From Alphaproteobacteria bacterium (GTDB lineage: Bacteria > Pseudomonadota > Alphaproteobacteria > Sphingomonadales > Kordiimonadaceae), in the NCBI GenBank assembly GCA_021774735.1, contig JAJFIS010000019.1:62001-126000 (forward strand): a stretch of DNA of 64,000 nt, in the 5' to 3' direction. Position 1 is the stretch's first letter; each line of letters begins with the position of its first letter. The notes under the pieces were generated by a model. The model did no database searches and was not told where the DNA came from. It worked only from the letters and a program-made list of their open reading frames with translations. This document shows positions 48,071 to 57,195 of this stretch, in pieces. A program made the position numbers and the translations under genes.

Positions 48071-49081
48071 ATGTATAAAACGGTTTTAATACTGGCACTT
48101 GCCTTTGTGTTTGGTACTGCCAATGTGGCGCAGGCCAATAAGTTAGATGAAAAATGGACTGATGCTCGAAAGCTTTCAAATGAGCTTGGTGATCAAGCTA
48201 AAGCCGGTAATGAAAACTCTTTTCTCTTGCTGCAAAACCTAGCAAAAGGGGGCGATGCCACCGCCGTTCATAACTTGGGTTGGCTTTACGGCTATGATTT
48301 CTTAGACCAAAAAGCTGACCGGGCCACCGCTTGTGAATGGTACCGTAAGGGATCAATTTATAGCTATCCTCCCTCCATGTATCATTACTCGCTCTGCCTG
48401 TTTGAGCAAGCCAAGGGTTCAGAAGATAATGACAAGCTTGAGACACAAGCTTACTTCGAAATGTTCGAATCTGCTAAAGGCGGCTGGACCGCTGCGAGCA
48501 TTTATGTTGTCGAATTTGTCTTGAACTTACCTTATCTCGACCCTGGTGAAGCCGATAAAATGCAAATTGTCATTGGCTATGGCTTGCGCAGTAACCCATC
48601 GCTCGCGGAGAAAGTGACCTTGTCATATCTCAAGGGAACAGCAATGATTTATGGAACAAGCCGCCCCGATGGAGACTATTACCGAACCGGCCGTGATGCC
48701 CTGCGTTTTGCTATAGAAAACAACCACCCTGCCGCCGAAGAAACATTACCAAGACTTTATACCAAATGGTTTAATGCGCATAATAGACGTATTGCCAAAT
48801 GGTCACTGCCCAGTCGTAGCGGCCTTGATTGCTATAAAAACGAACAAGCCACATCAAAGGACAAGCGTTTTACTGCTCTCATTTGCCGCGTTTTTGATGA
48901 GGCAGCATCTAAAGAGCTAGACCGCATCAATACCGACACATCAGACCTGAAGGAGGGCATCTCCTCCGCCCAAGCCTATGAGCTAGATTTGTTTATGGCT
49001 AAGCTAGAAGAGCGTTCGGCATCCTTCTTGGCCGATAAACAGAAGCTTTCAGACATTATTGATAGTCTGCCAAGAAGTTAA
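48071..49081 (+). CDS. Exported Sel1-like repeat protein
   Basis: A 336-residue protein with a signal peptide (cleavage probably after AQA). It carries Sel1/TPR-like helical repeats, for example QNLAKGGDATAVHNLGWLYG and ATACEWYRKGSIYSYPPSMYH. Repeat proteins of this type act as scaffolds. The ATG at 48071 has GGGAG six to eight bases upstream, better than the frame start at 48008. It runs into an uncharacterised gene on the same strand, 25 bases later. Confidence 0.65.
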   Translation: MYKTVLILALAFVFGTANVAQANKLDEKWTDARKLSNELGDQAKAGNENSFLLLQNLAKGGDATAVHNLGWLYGYDFLDQKADRATACEWYRKGSIYSYPPSMYHYSLCLFEQAKGSEDNDKLETQAYFEMFESAKGGWTAASIYVVEFVLNLPYLDPGEADKMQIVIGYGLRSNPSLAEKVTLSYLKGTAMIYGTSRPDGDYYRTGRDALRFAIENNHPAAEETLPRLYTKWFNAHNRRIAKWSLPSRSGLDCYKNEQATSKDKRFTALICRVFDEAASKELDRINTDTSDLKEGISSAQAYELDLFMAKLEERSASFLADKQKLSDIIDSLPRS

Positions 49082-49106
49082 TTTTGTGAGACCTAAGGAT
49101 ATTAGG

Positions 49107-49709
49107 ATGACTGACTTTCTTCCCCGTTACAGACTTGATACCCCAGAAGAGATGCATGACGTCATCTCTTATATAATCAAAAGAAGCATGAAGGCCGCTT
49201 ATAACTGTGAATATGATGTGCCTGTTTTCGTGCATTCCGTTCAATATGCTCAAGATGTTTTTGATGCAATCCCAGTTGAAAAAACTGCTATGGAATATGG
49301 CGAGAAAGTCGAAGATGCTTTATGCAAAGCATGGGGTGACTTTTATGATAGTGACGGCGAGTACACCTCAAGAGGTATGATCGGCGATGTCTATTTTAAA
49401 ATTTCTGAGCTAGTTGAAAAACAAAAAGAGCCGACGTTAAGGACAGTGGACCGCCAGGAAGCACTAGAATGTTTGCGCGAAGAAATGGAGACATTAACAC
49501 ATTTAGCGTCATCATCCATGCAAGGCGACATTACCGATACTCTCACTACCGTCAAAACCGATGTAAAAGGCGAAAGTGGCGTGAAATATTATATAAAAAT
49601 GCAGTTTGAAACGTCAGTTGACGGCCAAACATTGCTTAATGGTTCAGTTTTCATGGAATCAAATTATCGCCATGTTTTATTGAAGGATTGTATAATAGCA
49701 GAATCTTAA
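49107..49709 (+). CDS. Protein of unknown function
   Basis: A 200-residue acidic soluble protein with no signal peptide or membrane segment. I recognise no family. The start at 49107 has AAGGA seven bases upstream. It is 25 bases after the Sel1-like gene, and its stop overlaps that of the convergent histidine kinase gene by four bases. A link to the kinase is possible from position only. Confidence 0.6.
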   Translation: MTDFLPRYRLDTPEEMHDVISYIIKRSMKAAYNCEYDVPVFVHSVQYAQDVFDAIPVEKTAMEYGEKVEDALCKAWGDFYDSDGEYTSRGMIGDVYFKISELVEKQKEPTLRTVDRQEALECLREEMETLTHLASSSMQGDITDTLTTVKTDVKGESGVKYYIKMQFETSVDGQTLLNGSVFMESNYRHVLLKDCIIAES

Positions 49710-51112
49710 GCAACTGCTTTATGAACTGACCGATAAGCGGGGAAATCCACATGCACTTCCGTACCTTTTTTCAACTCACTGCGAATCCAAAGTTTGCCTT
49801 CATGCAATTCCGCTAGAATTTTAGAGATAGATAGGCCGAGCCCCACGCCATCATAAGGCGTCGGGTTTCCCCCTTTCACCTGAACAAATGGTTCTAGAAC
49901 TTGCTCCAGTTTTTCTTTGGAGATACCCTCGCCGTCATCTTTAACGAAAAAGCGCAGAGTGCCTGATTCTAAACAATAAGCGCCAACAGTAATATGACCG
50001 CCCTTTGGTGTGAATTTCAGCGCATTGGATATAAGATTGATAATAATTTGCTTTACCCTGAGCTCGTCAGCGAACAGAAGCGGCATGTCCTTGGCTGATT
50101 CTTCAGATATAGTAATACCGGCCTCTTCGGCCATACCATAGAATATCTTCGTGCTGTCTTCGACAATTTCTCGCGCATCCACTGCTGTTTCATTCAACAT
50201 CATTTCACCGGATTCGATCTTGGCAAGATCAAGAATATCACCCAATATTTCAGAAAGATGCAAGCCGCTAGAGTGAATATCTTTCAGATATTCTTCATAG
50301 CGCTCGTCCCCCACAGGTCCAAACATCTGCTCAACCATAATAGAGGTAAACCCAATTATAGCATTCAACGGGGTCCTTATTTCATGGCTCATATTAGCCA
50401 AAAAAGATGATTTAGCGCGACTTGAGGTTTCAGCGGCTTCTTTCATCTCAGATAGGTTGGTTAGGGTGGCAGAAAGAAAGGCTTGGTTTTCGGTCAGGGC
50501 GCGCTCGGTTTCCCAAAGTCGGCGATAGTCATTCTTGATACTTTTTGCAATAAAGGTCGCAAATGTAACAATGCTAACCGAGCCAACCACAAGCAGCGCT
50601 AAAACAAAATTGAAAATATAATTGACCGATTTTTCAACCAAGGGCTGAAATTCTTCATCGTTACTTTGAAAGCCTTTCACCGCTACCATCAAGCCCGTCA
50701 TAAGGGCTTCTTCAGAAATTTCTCCGTCAGAGAAGTTATCGATCATTTCCAAAGTATTATCTGCTAATTTTATATCATCTTCACATAGCTCTACAGCCCT
50801 GTAGGTTCCGAAAGATTTCATCATCAACTTGTCAAAATATCCAAGCTGCTCCAAACAAGAAATTGGCTGCGCCCGTATCATCAGTAAATCTTGCTTGATT
50901 TGTTCCAGATTATCTTCAATCGGCGTATCTTCCAATACGCGTTCAAAATAAATTTGATTGTATTTCATGTGCAAAAAATTAAGCTTTTGCAATAGAATGG
51001 ACTGGTTCATCTCTAGAGTTCCGCAGAACCCCAAAAAACCAGAAACAACCACCATCATAATTACGGTTGTTAATCTTGCAGATACAGAAAATTTTACTTT
51101 TTTATTACTCAT
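49706..51112 (-). CDS. Membrane sensor histidine kinase
   Basis: A 468-residue kinase with two membrane helices flanking a periplasmic domain of about 140 residues, then a coiled region, HisKA (FLANMSHEIRTPLNAIIGF, with the phosphoacceptor histidine) and HATPase_c (N-box NLISNALKF, G-boxes DDGEGI and GVGLGLSI). There is no receiver domain and no response regulator gene next to it, so it is an orphan. The frame extends to a GTG at 51130; I take the ATG at 51112, though neither has a strong ribosome site. Confidence 0.9.
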   Translation of the reverse strand: MSNKKVKFSVSARLTTVIMMVVVSGFLGFCGTLEMNQSILLQKLNFLHMKYNQIYFERVLEDTPIEDNLEQIKQDLLMIRAQPISCLEQLGYFDKLMMKSFGTYRAVELCEDDIKLADNTLEMIDNFSDGEISEEALMTGLMVAVKGFQSNDEEFQPLVEKSVNYIFNFVLALLVVGSVSIVTFATFIAKSIKNDYRRLWETERALTENQAFLSATLTNLSEMKEAAETSSRAKSSFLANMSHEIRTPLNAIIGFTSIMVEQMFGPVGDERYEEYLKDIHSSGLHLSEILGDILDLAKIESGEMMLNETAVDAREIVEDSTKIFYGMAEEAGITISEESAKDMPLLFADELRVKQIIINLISNALKFTPKGGHITVGAYCLESGTLRFFVKDDGEGISKEKLEQVLEPFVQVKGGNPTPYDGVGLGLSISKILAELHEGKLWIRSELKKGTEVHVDFPAYRSVHKAVA

Positions 51113-51275
51113 AAACTTTAAAAAATTCACCCGTTACATCAAAGTTTACTCTATCCCAATATTTAAGAACTTATCAGATACTATAGGTGCCTACTATTAC
51201 TGATATATTAATTTTTAGTCTAAAATCACGTAAGTAATATACACCTATACCTTTTTTATTTTATAATTCACCATT

Positions 51276-51322
51276 AAAAAAGCCCCCAGATTGACAATAT
51301 AGTCAAAACCGGAGGCTTTTTT
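51276..51322. terminator. Bidirectional terminator beside tRNA-Gly
   Basis: An inverted repeat with A/T-rich ends: AAAAAAGCC...GGCTTTTTT, enclosing TTGAC/GTCAA. It lies directly downstream of the minus-strand tRNA-Gly and upstream of the histidine kinase gene. Confidence 0.75.
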
Positions 51323-51326
51323 ACTA

Positions 51327-51401
51327 TGGAGCGGGCGATGAGATTCGAACTCACGACCCTAACCTTGGCAAGGTTATGCTCTACCCCTGAGCTACGCCCG
51401 C
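51327..51401 (-). tRNA. tRNA-Gly (anticodon GCC)
   Basis: The minus strand folds as a full cloverleaf. The acceptor stem is GCGGGCG/CGCCCGC, the D-arm GCTC-AGGGGTA-GAGC, and the anticodon loop is centred on GCC. The T-arm contains GTTCGAATC, and the CCA end is encoded after discriminator T. The length with CCA is 75 bases. Confidence 0.96.
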
Positions 51402-51588
51402 ATTTCCATAAGGGTACCAGCTGGGCAAGCCCGGCTGCGAGGCGGCATCTTAGTCATGCAAGCCGCCATTGCAATAGAAAACTCTTATTTTCTACTTTTT
51501 TATTCCAAGCGATTGATGTGCTAGTATTTTTCCTACATGCTAATGATAGAAAAATGTTAGTAATTGCCATTATATTAAGGAATCGTCT

Positions 51589-52128
51589 ATGCCCGCATCA
51601 GAGAAAGACCTACTTACTTTTCTGGCTGCGCTAGATATCAAGACTGATACTCATCATCATGCACCCGTTTTCACGGTGGAAGAGGCCCGCGCACAACGAG
51701 GTAAATTGCCAGGGGGTCACTGCAAATGTTTGTTTGTCCGCAACAAGAAAAAACAATCTGCCCTATTGGTGGTCGATGAAGATACCCAGGTTGACCTAAA
51801 AGCAGCGGCTAAGGGGTTAAGCTTTGGTCGCTTTAGTTTTGCCAGCCCTGACCGATTGATGGACGCCCTTAAAATTACCCCCGGGTCTGTCACGCCTTTT
51901 GCCTTGATTAACGCTCAATTTTCATCAGACAATCAGCCACCCCTTACAGTCGTTTTAGACGCTCATATGATGGCGCAAAAACTGCTGAATTATCACCCGC
52001 TGCATAATGCCGCCACGACGTCGCTTGCTCCTAACGACTTGCTTAAATTTATCAATGCCTGCGGTTATCAGCCTGTTTTCTTTGATTTTCACGCGAATAG
52101 CCTTGCAGCAGGCCCGATGGGCGCTTAA
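51589..52128 (+). CDS. ProXp/YbaK-type aminoacyl-tRNA deacylase
   Basis: A 179-residue protein of the prolyl-tRNA-synthetase-associated domain family (ProXp-ala/PrdX). These enzymes hydrolyse mischarged tRNA, typically Ala-tRNA(Pro). The HAPVFTVEEAR opening and the GGHCKCLFVRNKK lysine segment are typical of the family, as is the GSVTPFALINA loop. It is 27 bases upstream of the YbbN-like gene and may share its transcript. Confidence 0.85.
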   Translation: MPASEKDLLTFLAALDIKTDTHHHAPVFTVEEARAQRGKLPGGHCKCLFVRNKKKQSALLVVDEDTQVDLKAAAKGLSFGRFSFASPDRLMDALKITPGSVTPFALINAQFSSDNQPPLTVVLDAHMMAQKLLNYHPLHNAATTSLAPNDLLKFINACGYQPVFFDFHANSLAAGPMGA

Positions 52129-52155
52129 ACATCACACCATATATAAGAAATAATA

Positions 52156-53109
52156 ATGAGCCATAATATGCAAAATATTCCCGGGGAATCGAACCTATCG
52201 CCTCAAGCGGCAAATAGCCCACCACTTATTAGTGATGCGACAATTGAGACATTTGCGGATAATGTTATTGCGCTTTCCCAACAGGTGCCCGTGCTCGTAG
52301 ACTTCTGGGCCGATTGGTGTGAACCCTGTAAGCAACTGATGCCGATGCTTGAAAAGCTCGTGACCTCCCTCAACGGCAAGGTCGCCTTGGTGCGGGTAAA
52401 CGCCGATCAAAATCAGGAACTATGCGGACAATTACGAGTGCAAAGCCTGCCAACGGTTATGGCCTTTTGGCAAGGGCAGCCGGTGGATGGCTTTCAAGGT
52501 GCCATGCCCGAAAGCCAATTGAAGGCCTTCATTGCCAAGCTTCTTGAAATGGCGGGTAGCAGTGCGGAAAGCCCTATTGATCAATATCTGGATCAAGCAG
52601 AGACTTTATTAGAAGCTGGCGAAAACATGCAAGCGGTGGAGTTGCTGAAGCAAATATTGCAAGCCGAACCCGGCAATAGCCGTGCCGTTATAACTTTTGC
52701 CGAGGCCTCCATAGCCATGGATAATGCCGACCAAGCGTTGCAATTGATCGATGGCCTTGACACAGAGGCCCTTAAGGACAAAGCCATTGCAGCACGGGTC
52801 GCTAAACTGCGGGCGGCTATGGAGCTTGCAGAACAAGCTGAAGCTGCTGGTGATGTAGATGAGCTGGAGGCCAAAGTGGCCGCAGACCCCATGGACCACC
52901 AAGCCAGATTTGATTTGTCCCTAGCTTGGCAAGCTCGGGGCGAAAATGCCAAAGCGGCTGAATGTTTACTGGCCATCATCATGCGCGACCGTGAATGGTG
53001 TGATGATGGCGCTAGAGTGCAACTGTTAAAATTGTTTGAAGCCGAAGGCCCGGGCGCAGACTTCACCCTGAAGTATCGCCGCCGACTTTCTTCCGTGCTA
53101 TTTAGCTAA
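52156..53109 (+). CDS. YbbN/CnoX-like thioredoxin with TPR domain
   Basis: A 317-residue protein with an N-terminal thioredoxin domain (about 25-130, active site WCEPCK) and a C-terminal TPR-like region (about 145-317). E. coli CnoX has SxxC and binds chaperones, whereas alphaproteobacterial members retain C-x-x-C. It may act as a redox-active holdase. The next gene begins 17 bases later. Confidence 0.87.
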   Translation: MSHNMQNIPGESNLSPQAANSPPLISDATIETFADNVIALSQQVPVLVDFWADWCEPCKQLMPMLEKLVTSLNGKVALVRVNADQNQELCGQLRVQSLPTVMAFWQGQPVDGFQGAMPESQLKAFIAKLLEMAGSSAESPIDQYLDQAETLLEAGENMQAVELLKQILQAEPGNSRAVITFAEASIAMDNADQALQLIDGLDTEALKDKAIAARVAKLRAAMELAEQAEAAGDVDELEAKVAADPMDHQARFDLSLAWQARGENAKAAECLLAIIMRDREWCDDGARVQLLKLFEAEGPGADFTLKYRRRLSSVLFS

Positions 53110-53126
53110 TTTTGAGGACTATAATA

Positions 53127-53318
53127 ATGGGTGAAAACAGCCAAAAGCCTGACCGCAAATTGTTAGAAATCCTCGTCTGCCCTGTGACGAAAAAACCCCT
53201 GCGCTATGACGCAGATGCATCTGAACTTATCAGTGAGGCAGCGGGCCTCGCCTACCCAGTCCGTGACGGCATCCCCATCATGCTGGTCGATGAAGCCCGG
53301 GAAACCCCCGAAGAATAA
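53127..53318 (+). CDS. Trm112 family protein
   Basis: A 63-residue protein with the Trm112 zinc-ribbon remnant: [16 protein letters not shown], then [12 protein letters not shown]. In bacteria only part of the cysteine set remains, as here. Such proteins are thought to assist methyltransferases. GAGGA lies eight bases before the ATG at 53127, better than the TTG at 53112. Confidence 0.88.
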   Translation: MGENSQKPDRKLLEILVCPVTKKPLRYDADASELISEAAGLAYPVRDGIPIMLVDEARETPEE

Positions 53319-53332
53319 AGCGGTTTAACCCA

Positions 53333-54031
53333 TCAATCTTCTTGCAAAGCAAAGTCCATCAGAGCTTCACAGTGCAGCTTGGTGGTGTCAAAGGCGGGTC
53401 TATCAAAGTCATCGGCGCTCACAAGCAAACCAATTTCCGTACAGCCAAAAATAATACTGTCCGCGCCAACTTTAAAAGCCTTTTCAGCAATATCCAAATA
53501 GCATGTTTTTGAAGCTGAAAGAATTTTCCCTGCACAAAGCTCACCGTAAATAATTTGGTGAACATAATCGCGGTCATCCTCATTTGGCACCATGGCATCA
53601 ACACCATGTTCTGATACCAAGCGGCCACGGTAAAAATCTTTTTCCATCGTATGCTTGGTGGCCAGCAACAGTGGCTTATTGCAACCCGCAGCCTTAATCG
53701 CTGATGCTGCGCCGTCGGCAATATGGATCAGCGGAATGGAAACCACCGCTTGCACTTGCTCATACATCATATGCATAGTGTTGGTGCAAATGGCAATGCA
53801 GTCCGCCCCGCCGCGCTCCAGCGCTTGTGCGGCTTTAATCATCACGGTAGTTGCTGTTTCCCAGTTCCCTGCCGCTTGCAGGGCCTCAACTTCCGCAAAA
53901 TCAAACGACCAGAGCAAAATTTTTGCCGAATGTAGACCGCCAAGCCGCGAACGCGCCATGCGGTTCAGCTCGCTATAATAAGTGGCGGTGCTTTGCCAAC
54001 TCATGCCGCCAATAAGGCCGATAACTTTCAT
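53333..54031 (-). CDS. Aspartate/glutamate racemase family protein
   Basis: A 232-residue amino acid racemase. The two catalytic cysteines are visible in AICTNTMH (about residue 83) and FGCTEIGLL (about residue 193), and the N-terminus reads IGLIGGMSWQSTATYY. This is a PLP-independent racemase of aspartate or a related amino acid. It starts 11 bases before the HIT gene end region on the same strand. Confidence 0.88.
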   Translation of the reverse strand: MKVIGLIGGMSWQSTATYYSELNRMARSRLGGLHSAKILLWSFDFAEVEALQAAGNWETATTVMIKAAQALERGGADCIAICTNTMHMMYEQVQAVVSIPLIHIADGAASAIKAAGCNKPLLLATKHTMEKDFYRGRLVSEHGVDAMVPNEDDRDYVHQIIYGELCAGKILSASKTCYLDIAEKAFKVGADSIIFGCTEIGLLVSADDFDRPAFDTTKLHCEALMDFALQED

Positions 54032-54042
54032 AGATAAACCCT

Positions 54043-54405
54043 CTAACTATGTGTCAACATGGGCCCAAGTTTTTTGCCGCCAAAGATATGGATATGCAGG
54101 TGCGGCACTTCTTGGTGGGCATCCTCGCCAGCATTTGCCAGCACCCTATATCCCGGCGTTTCCAGCTCTAACATCGCTGCCACAAGGCCAACCGCGCGCA
54201 TAAAGCCAACGATGAGCGCGTCAGGGGCTTCGGCGGTAAAGTCAGCCATAGAGACATATTTACCCTTGGGGATCACCAGAACATGGGTCGGCGCTTGCGG
54301 GTTGATGTCATGAAAAGCGAGAGCAAATTCATCCTCATATACTTTATTGCAGGGAATTTCCCCACGCAAAATTTTGGCAAAAATATTGTCATTATCATAG
54401 GCCAT
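54043..54405 (-). CDS. HIT family hydrolase
   Basis: A 120-residue histidine triad protein of the HINT type. The signature HEVPHLHIHIFGG carries the triad, and APTHVLVIPKGKY precedes it. HINT proteins hydrolyse AMP-lysine-like phosphoramidates. It lies 30 bases downstream of hslU on the same strand. Confidence 0.93.
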   Translation of the reverse strand: MAYDNDNIFAKILRGEIPCNKVYEDEFALAFHDINPQAPTHVLVIPKGKYVSMADFTAEAPDALIVGFMRAVGLVAAMLELETPGYRVLANAGEDAHQEVPHLHIHIFGGKKLGPMLTHS

Positions 54406-54435
54406 GGCCGCTCTCCTCTATCTGGCTTAATCCCC

Positions 54436-55743
54436 TTATAAAATAAAGCGGCTCAAATCACCAGAGGTGCCAATATCACCCATGCTCTTGCGCACATATT
54501 CCGCGTCAATGGCCAGCGTTTCGCCCGCGCGGTCACTGGCGGTAAAGCTGATGTCTTCCAGCACTTTTTCTAGAATTGTATGCAGCCGCCTAGCGCCAAT
54601 ATTTTCAATCGTATCATTAATATGGGCCGCCAATTTTGCGATCTCTGCAATAGCGTCATCGGTGAAATCAAGCGTGACTTCTTCGGTGCCAAGCAGCGCC
54701 ACATATTGGCGTATCAGGTTATAATCTGGCTCGGTCAAAATGCGCCGAAAATCTTTTTCACTCAAAGCCCCAAGCTCCACCCTAATGGGAAGTCTACCTT
54801 GCAGCTCTGGCAATAGGTCCGATGGTTTGGCGAGATGAAAGGCACCCGAGGCGATGAATAAAATATGATCCGTTTTTACCGCACCGTGTTTGGTTGAAAC
54901 GGTAGTGCCCTCGATGAGCGGCAACAGATCACGCTGCACGCCTTCGCGGCTCACCTCACCGCCTCGGGCATCATTGCGCCCGCAAATTTTATCGATCTCA
55001 TCCAAAAATACGATGCCGCTTTCTTCCACCAAATGCAGGGCTTCCCGGGTCAGGCTATCTTCATCGAGCAATTTGTCCGCCTCTTCACTCATCAGCACTT
55101 CATAAGCATCGCCTACTTTCATAGTTTTGCGCGTTGTGCGCCCCCCCATCGCCTTGCCCATCATGTCCGACAGGTTGAGCATACCAACATTGGCGCCGGG
55201 CATGCCGGGTATCTCGAACGACCCCATGGGGTTACTATTGTCCGCCAGTTCCAGCTCGATCTCTTTGTCAGAAAAGTCACCCTCGCGCAGCATTTTGCGA
55301 AATTTCTGGCGCGTGGTATCACCGGCATTATCACCAACGAGCGCGTCAATCACCCGCTCTTCAGCGGCCATTTCTGCCTTTACTTTCACTTCGCGGTGCT
55401 TTTTCTCGCGCAAAATCAACAGCGCATTTTCAACCAAGTCGCGGACAATTTGTTCCACGTCGCGGCCCACATAACCAACCTCGGTAAACTTCGTCGCTTC
55501 AATTTTAATGAAAGGCGCTTCAGCGAGCTTAGCCAAGCGGCGCGAAATTTCGGTTTTACCAACGCCCGTTGGTCCGACCATCAGGATATTTTTTGGCAAA
55601 ACCTCTTCGCGCATGTCAGCGTCCAATTGTTGGCGGCGCCAACGATTGCGCAGGGCCACGGCCACAGCACGCTTGGCATCATTTTGGCCAACAATATAAC
55701 GGTCTAGCTCGGATACGGTTTCCCGCGGGGAAAATTGGGTCAT
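54436..55743 (-). CDS. hslU: HslU ATPase subunit of the HslUV protease
   Basis: A 435-residue AAA+ unfoldase. Walker A is GPTGVGKTE, Walker B is VFLDEIDKI, and the N-terminus [16 protein letters not shown] is diagnostic. The I-domain is present between them, and the C-terminus ends SRFIL, which docks into HslV. It follows hslV on the same strand with a 55-base gap. Confidence 0.97.
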   Translation of the reverse strand: MTQFSPRETVSELDRYIVGQNDAKRAVAVALRNRWRRQQLDADMREEVLPKNILMVGPTGVGKTEISRRLAKLAEAPFIKIEATKFTEVGYVGRDVEQIVRDLVENALLILREKKHREVKVKAEMAAEERVIDALVGDNAGDTTRQKFRKMLREGDFSDKEIELELADNSNPMGSFEIPGMPGANVGMLNLSDMMGKAMGGRTTRKTMKVGDAYEVLMSEEADKLLDEDSLTREALHLVEESGIVFLDEIDKICGRNDARGGEVSREGVQRDLLPLIEGTTVSTKHGAVKTDHILFIASGAFHLAKPSDLLPELQGRLPIRVELGALSEKDFRRILTEPDYNLIRQYVALLGTEEVTLDFTDDAIAEIAKLAAHINDTIENIGARRLHTILEKVLEDISFTASDRAGETLAIDAEYVRKSMGDIGTSGDLSRFIL

Positions 55744-55798
55744 CAGGTATGTCTCTAATTCACTATCAATATTAAATTGGGGATCTTATTGGCTTTGC

Positions 55799-56365
55799 TT
55801 ACTCAGCGTCCAAGCTTTCAACGATTACATTGCCGTTGGTATAAACGCAGATATCCGCCGCCACCGCCATCGCTCGTCGGGCTATTTCTTCGGCAGTCAG
55901 GTCTTGATCTTCCAGTGCGCGCGCCGCCGCTAGGGCATAATTACCGCCGGATCCTATACCAACAACACCGTGTTCGGGCTCCAGCACATCGCCGTTACCG
56001 GTGATCACAAGGGTGACTGACTTGTCCGCGACAATCATCATGGCCTGCAATTGGCGCAAATATTTATCCATCCGCCAATCTTTGGCCAGCTCAACGCAGG
56101 CACGGGTCAACTGGCCGGGGTGGCGCTCTAACTTGGCCTCCAGGCGCTCAAACAGCGTGAAGGCATCCGCCGTTGCACCTGCAAAACCGGCTATAACACT
56201 GCCGCCGCCAAGGTGACGTACTTTGCGGGCATTGGCTTTCATCACTGTGTCACCAACGCTTACTTGACCATCACCGGCCACAACAACACTGTCGCCCTTG
56301 CGCACCCCAATGATGGTGGTACCGTGCCATTCCGGCCCCAGACCGTTTCTCTCGCGTGCGCTCAT
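55799..56365 (-). CDS. hslV: HslV peptidase subunit of the HslUV protease
   Basis: A 188-residue threonine peptidase. The sequence [19 protein letters not shown] corresponds to the active-site N-terminus. Thr16 is expected to become the first residue after removal of a 15-residue leader, longer than in E. coli but usual for alphaproteobacteria. AAGGA seven bases before the ATG at 56365 supports this start over that at 56392. Upstream, the expected neighbour hisB is displaced by a two-gene insertion. Confidence 0.95.
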   Translation of the reverse strand: MSARERNGLGPEWHGTTIIGVRKGDSVVVAGDGQVSVGDTVMKANARKVRHLGGGSVIAGFAGATADAFTLFERLEAKLERHPGQLTRACVELAKDWRMDKYLRQLQAMMIVADKSVTLVITGNGDVLEPEHGVVGIGSGGNYALAAARALEDQDLTAEEIARRAMAVAADICVYTNGNVIVESLDAE

Positions 56366-56470
56366 AATGTTTTCCTTGGCATTTTGTGGCACAGCCTTAA
56401 ACTACTAGTGTTTCATATAGGCTTACTAACATTATTAGCAAGTGCTCCCGTGAGTTATTTAACATTGTCA

Positions 56471-56585
56471 AGACCAAAGGTCTCTTGAAAAGGTAAATTT
56501 ATCTTGACACGGTAATTTATCTTGATTTTTACCTCTCTAGGATTCATACTGCACTAAGTTAGATTCACCATTGGTTGAATCAACC
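56471..56585 (+). promoter_or_regulatory. Repeat-rich promoter region of the ImmA/cyclase cassette
   Basis: Several elements are packed here. A dyad AGACC-AAA-GGTCT spans 56471-56483. A near-exact tandem repeat GGTAA(A)TTTATCTTGA lies at 56492-56507 and 56511-56525. A candidate promoter has TTGATT at 56522-56527 and CATACT 17 bases later. A palindrome GGTTGA-A-TCAACC spans 56573-56585 and overlaps an inverted GATTCA/TGAATC. This suggests control by one or more dimeric regulators. Confidence 0.5.
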
Positions 56586-56619
56586 CATGCTAATGGTTTA
56601 GAAACAGGGGGTGACTTTG

Positions 56620-57177
56620 GTGTTTGATGCAGTGCAGTTGACCGAGTCTGGATTTAGTAAGTCCGCCATTCATACAATTGCGTCTGACCTCTCCGGTCTT
56701 TTTGGTGTATCTAACCGTAATGATCTCAGGGATGTAGTCCTTCAACTGGATGGCAATGTAAAGTCGATAAATCTCTGGGAATCAGACGAGGATAGACTGG
56801 GGTCTATTGTTATTTCAGCTGAAGATGAGTTTACGATATTTGTTCCAGACGATGAATCTGAAACGCGCAAGAGATTCACGATAGCACATGAATTAGGTCA
56901 TTATTTCTTACACTATATCGCTAAGGAGGACATAAACCCTGACCTTACCTATCAGGCAGATAGATATGTCGATAGCCAAGAAATGTCTGGAAGAGTTGAG
57001 TGGGAGGCCAATTGGTTTGCCGCAGCTTTACTTATGCCCATTGAAAGATTTCGCACTTTTGCTAATGACTTGGCGGATTTGACCGAAGAAAGAAAGATTA
57101 GGGCCCTAGCAAAAGAATTTCATGTGTCCTACACTGCTGCGAAGCTTCATGCTAATTATCTAGAAATATCTCTGTAG
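56620..57177 (+). CDS. ImmA/IrrE family zinc metalloprotease
   Basis: A 185-residue protein of the ImmA/IrrE family (COG2856). The zinc motif FTIAHELGHYFLHY is central (HELGH about residues 90-94), and the third ligand lies in EWEANWFAAALLMP about 35 residues later. Family members cleave DNA-binding repressors (IrrE on DdrO, ImmA on ImmR). There is no helix-turn-helix domain here and no repressor gene beside it. The GTG at 56620 is preferred because AGGGGGTGA lies five bases upstream; an earlier GTG at 56611 overlaps that site. The cyclase gene follows after 18 bases. Confidence 0.88.
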   Translation: MFDAVQLTESGFSKSAIHTIASDLSGLFGVSNRNDLRDVVLQLDGNVKSINLWESDEDRLGSIVISAEDEFTIFVPDDESETRKRFTIAHELGHYFLHYIAKEDINPDLTYQADRYVDSQEMSGRVEWEANWFAAALLMPIERFRTFANDLADLTEERKIRALAKEFHVSYTAAKLHANYLEISL

Positions 57178-57195
57178 AAAAGGTAATATAGCATT

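Noticed and set aside
51276-51401. tRNA-Gly as an integration site
   Set aside because: No integrase, duplicated tRNA end or foreign block was seen next to it.
56620-57177. ImmA/IrrE gene as the remains of a prophage or an ICE
   Set aside because: No integrase, Xre repressor, excisionase or structural phage genes accompany it. Its close coupling to the cyclase gene fits a separate cassette better.
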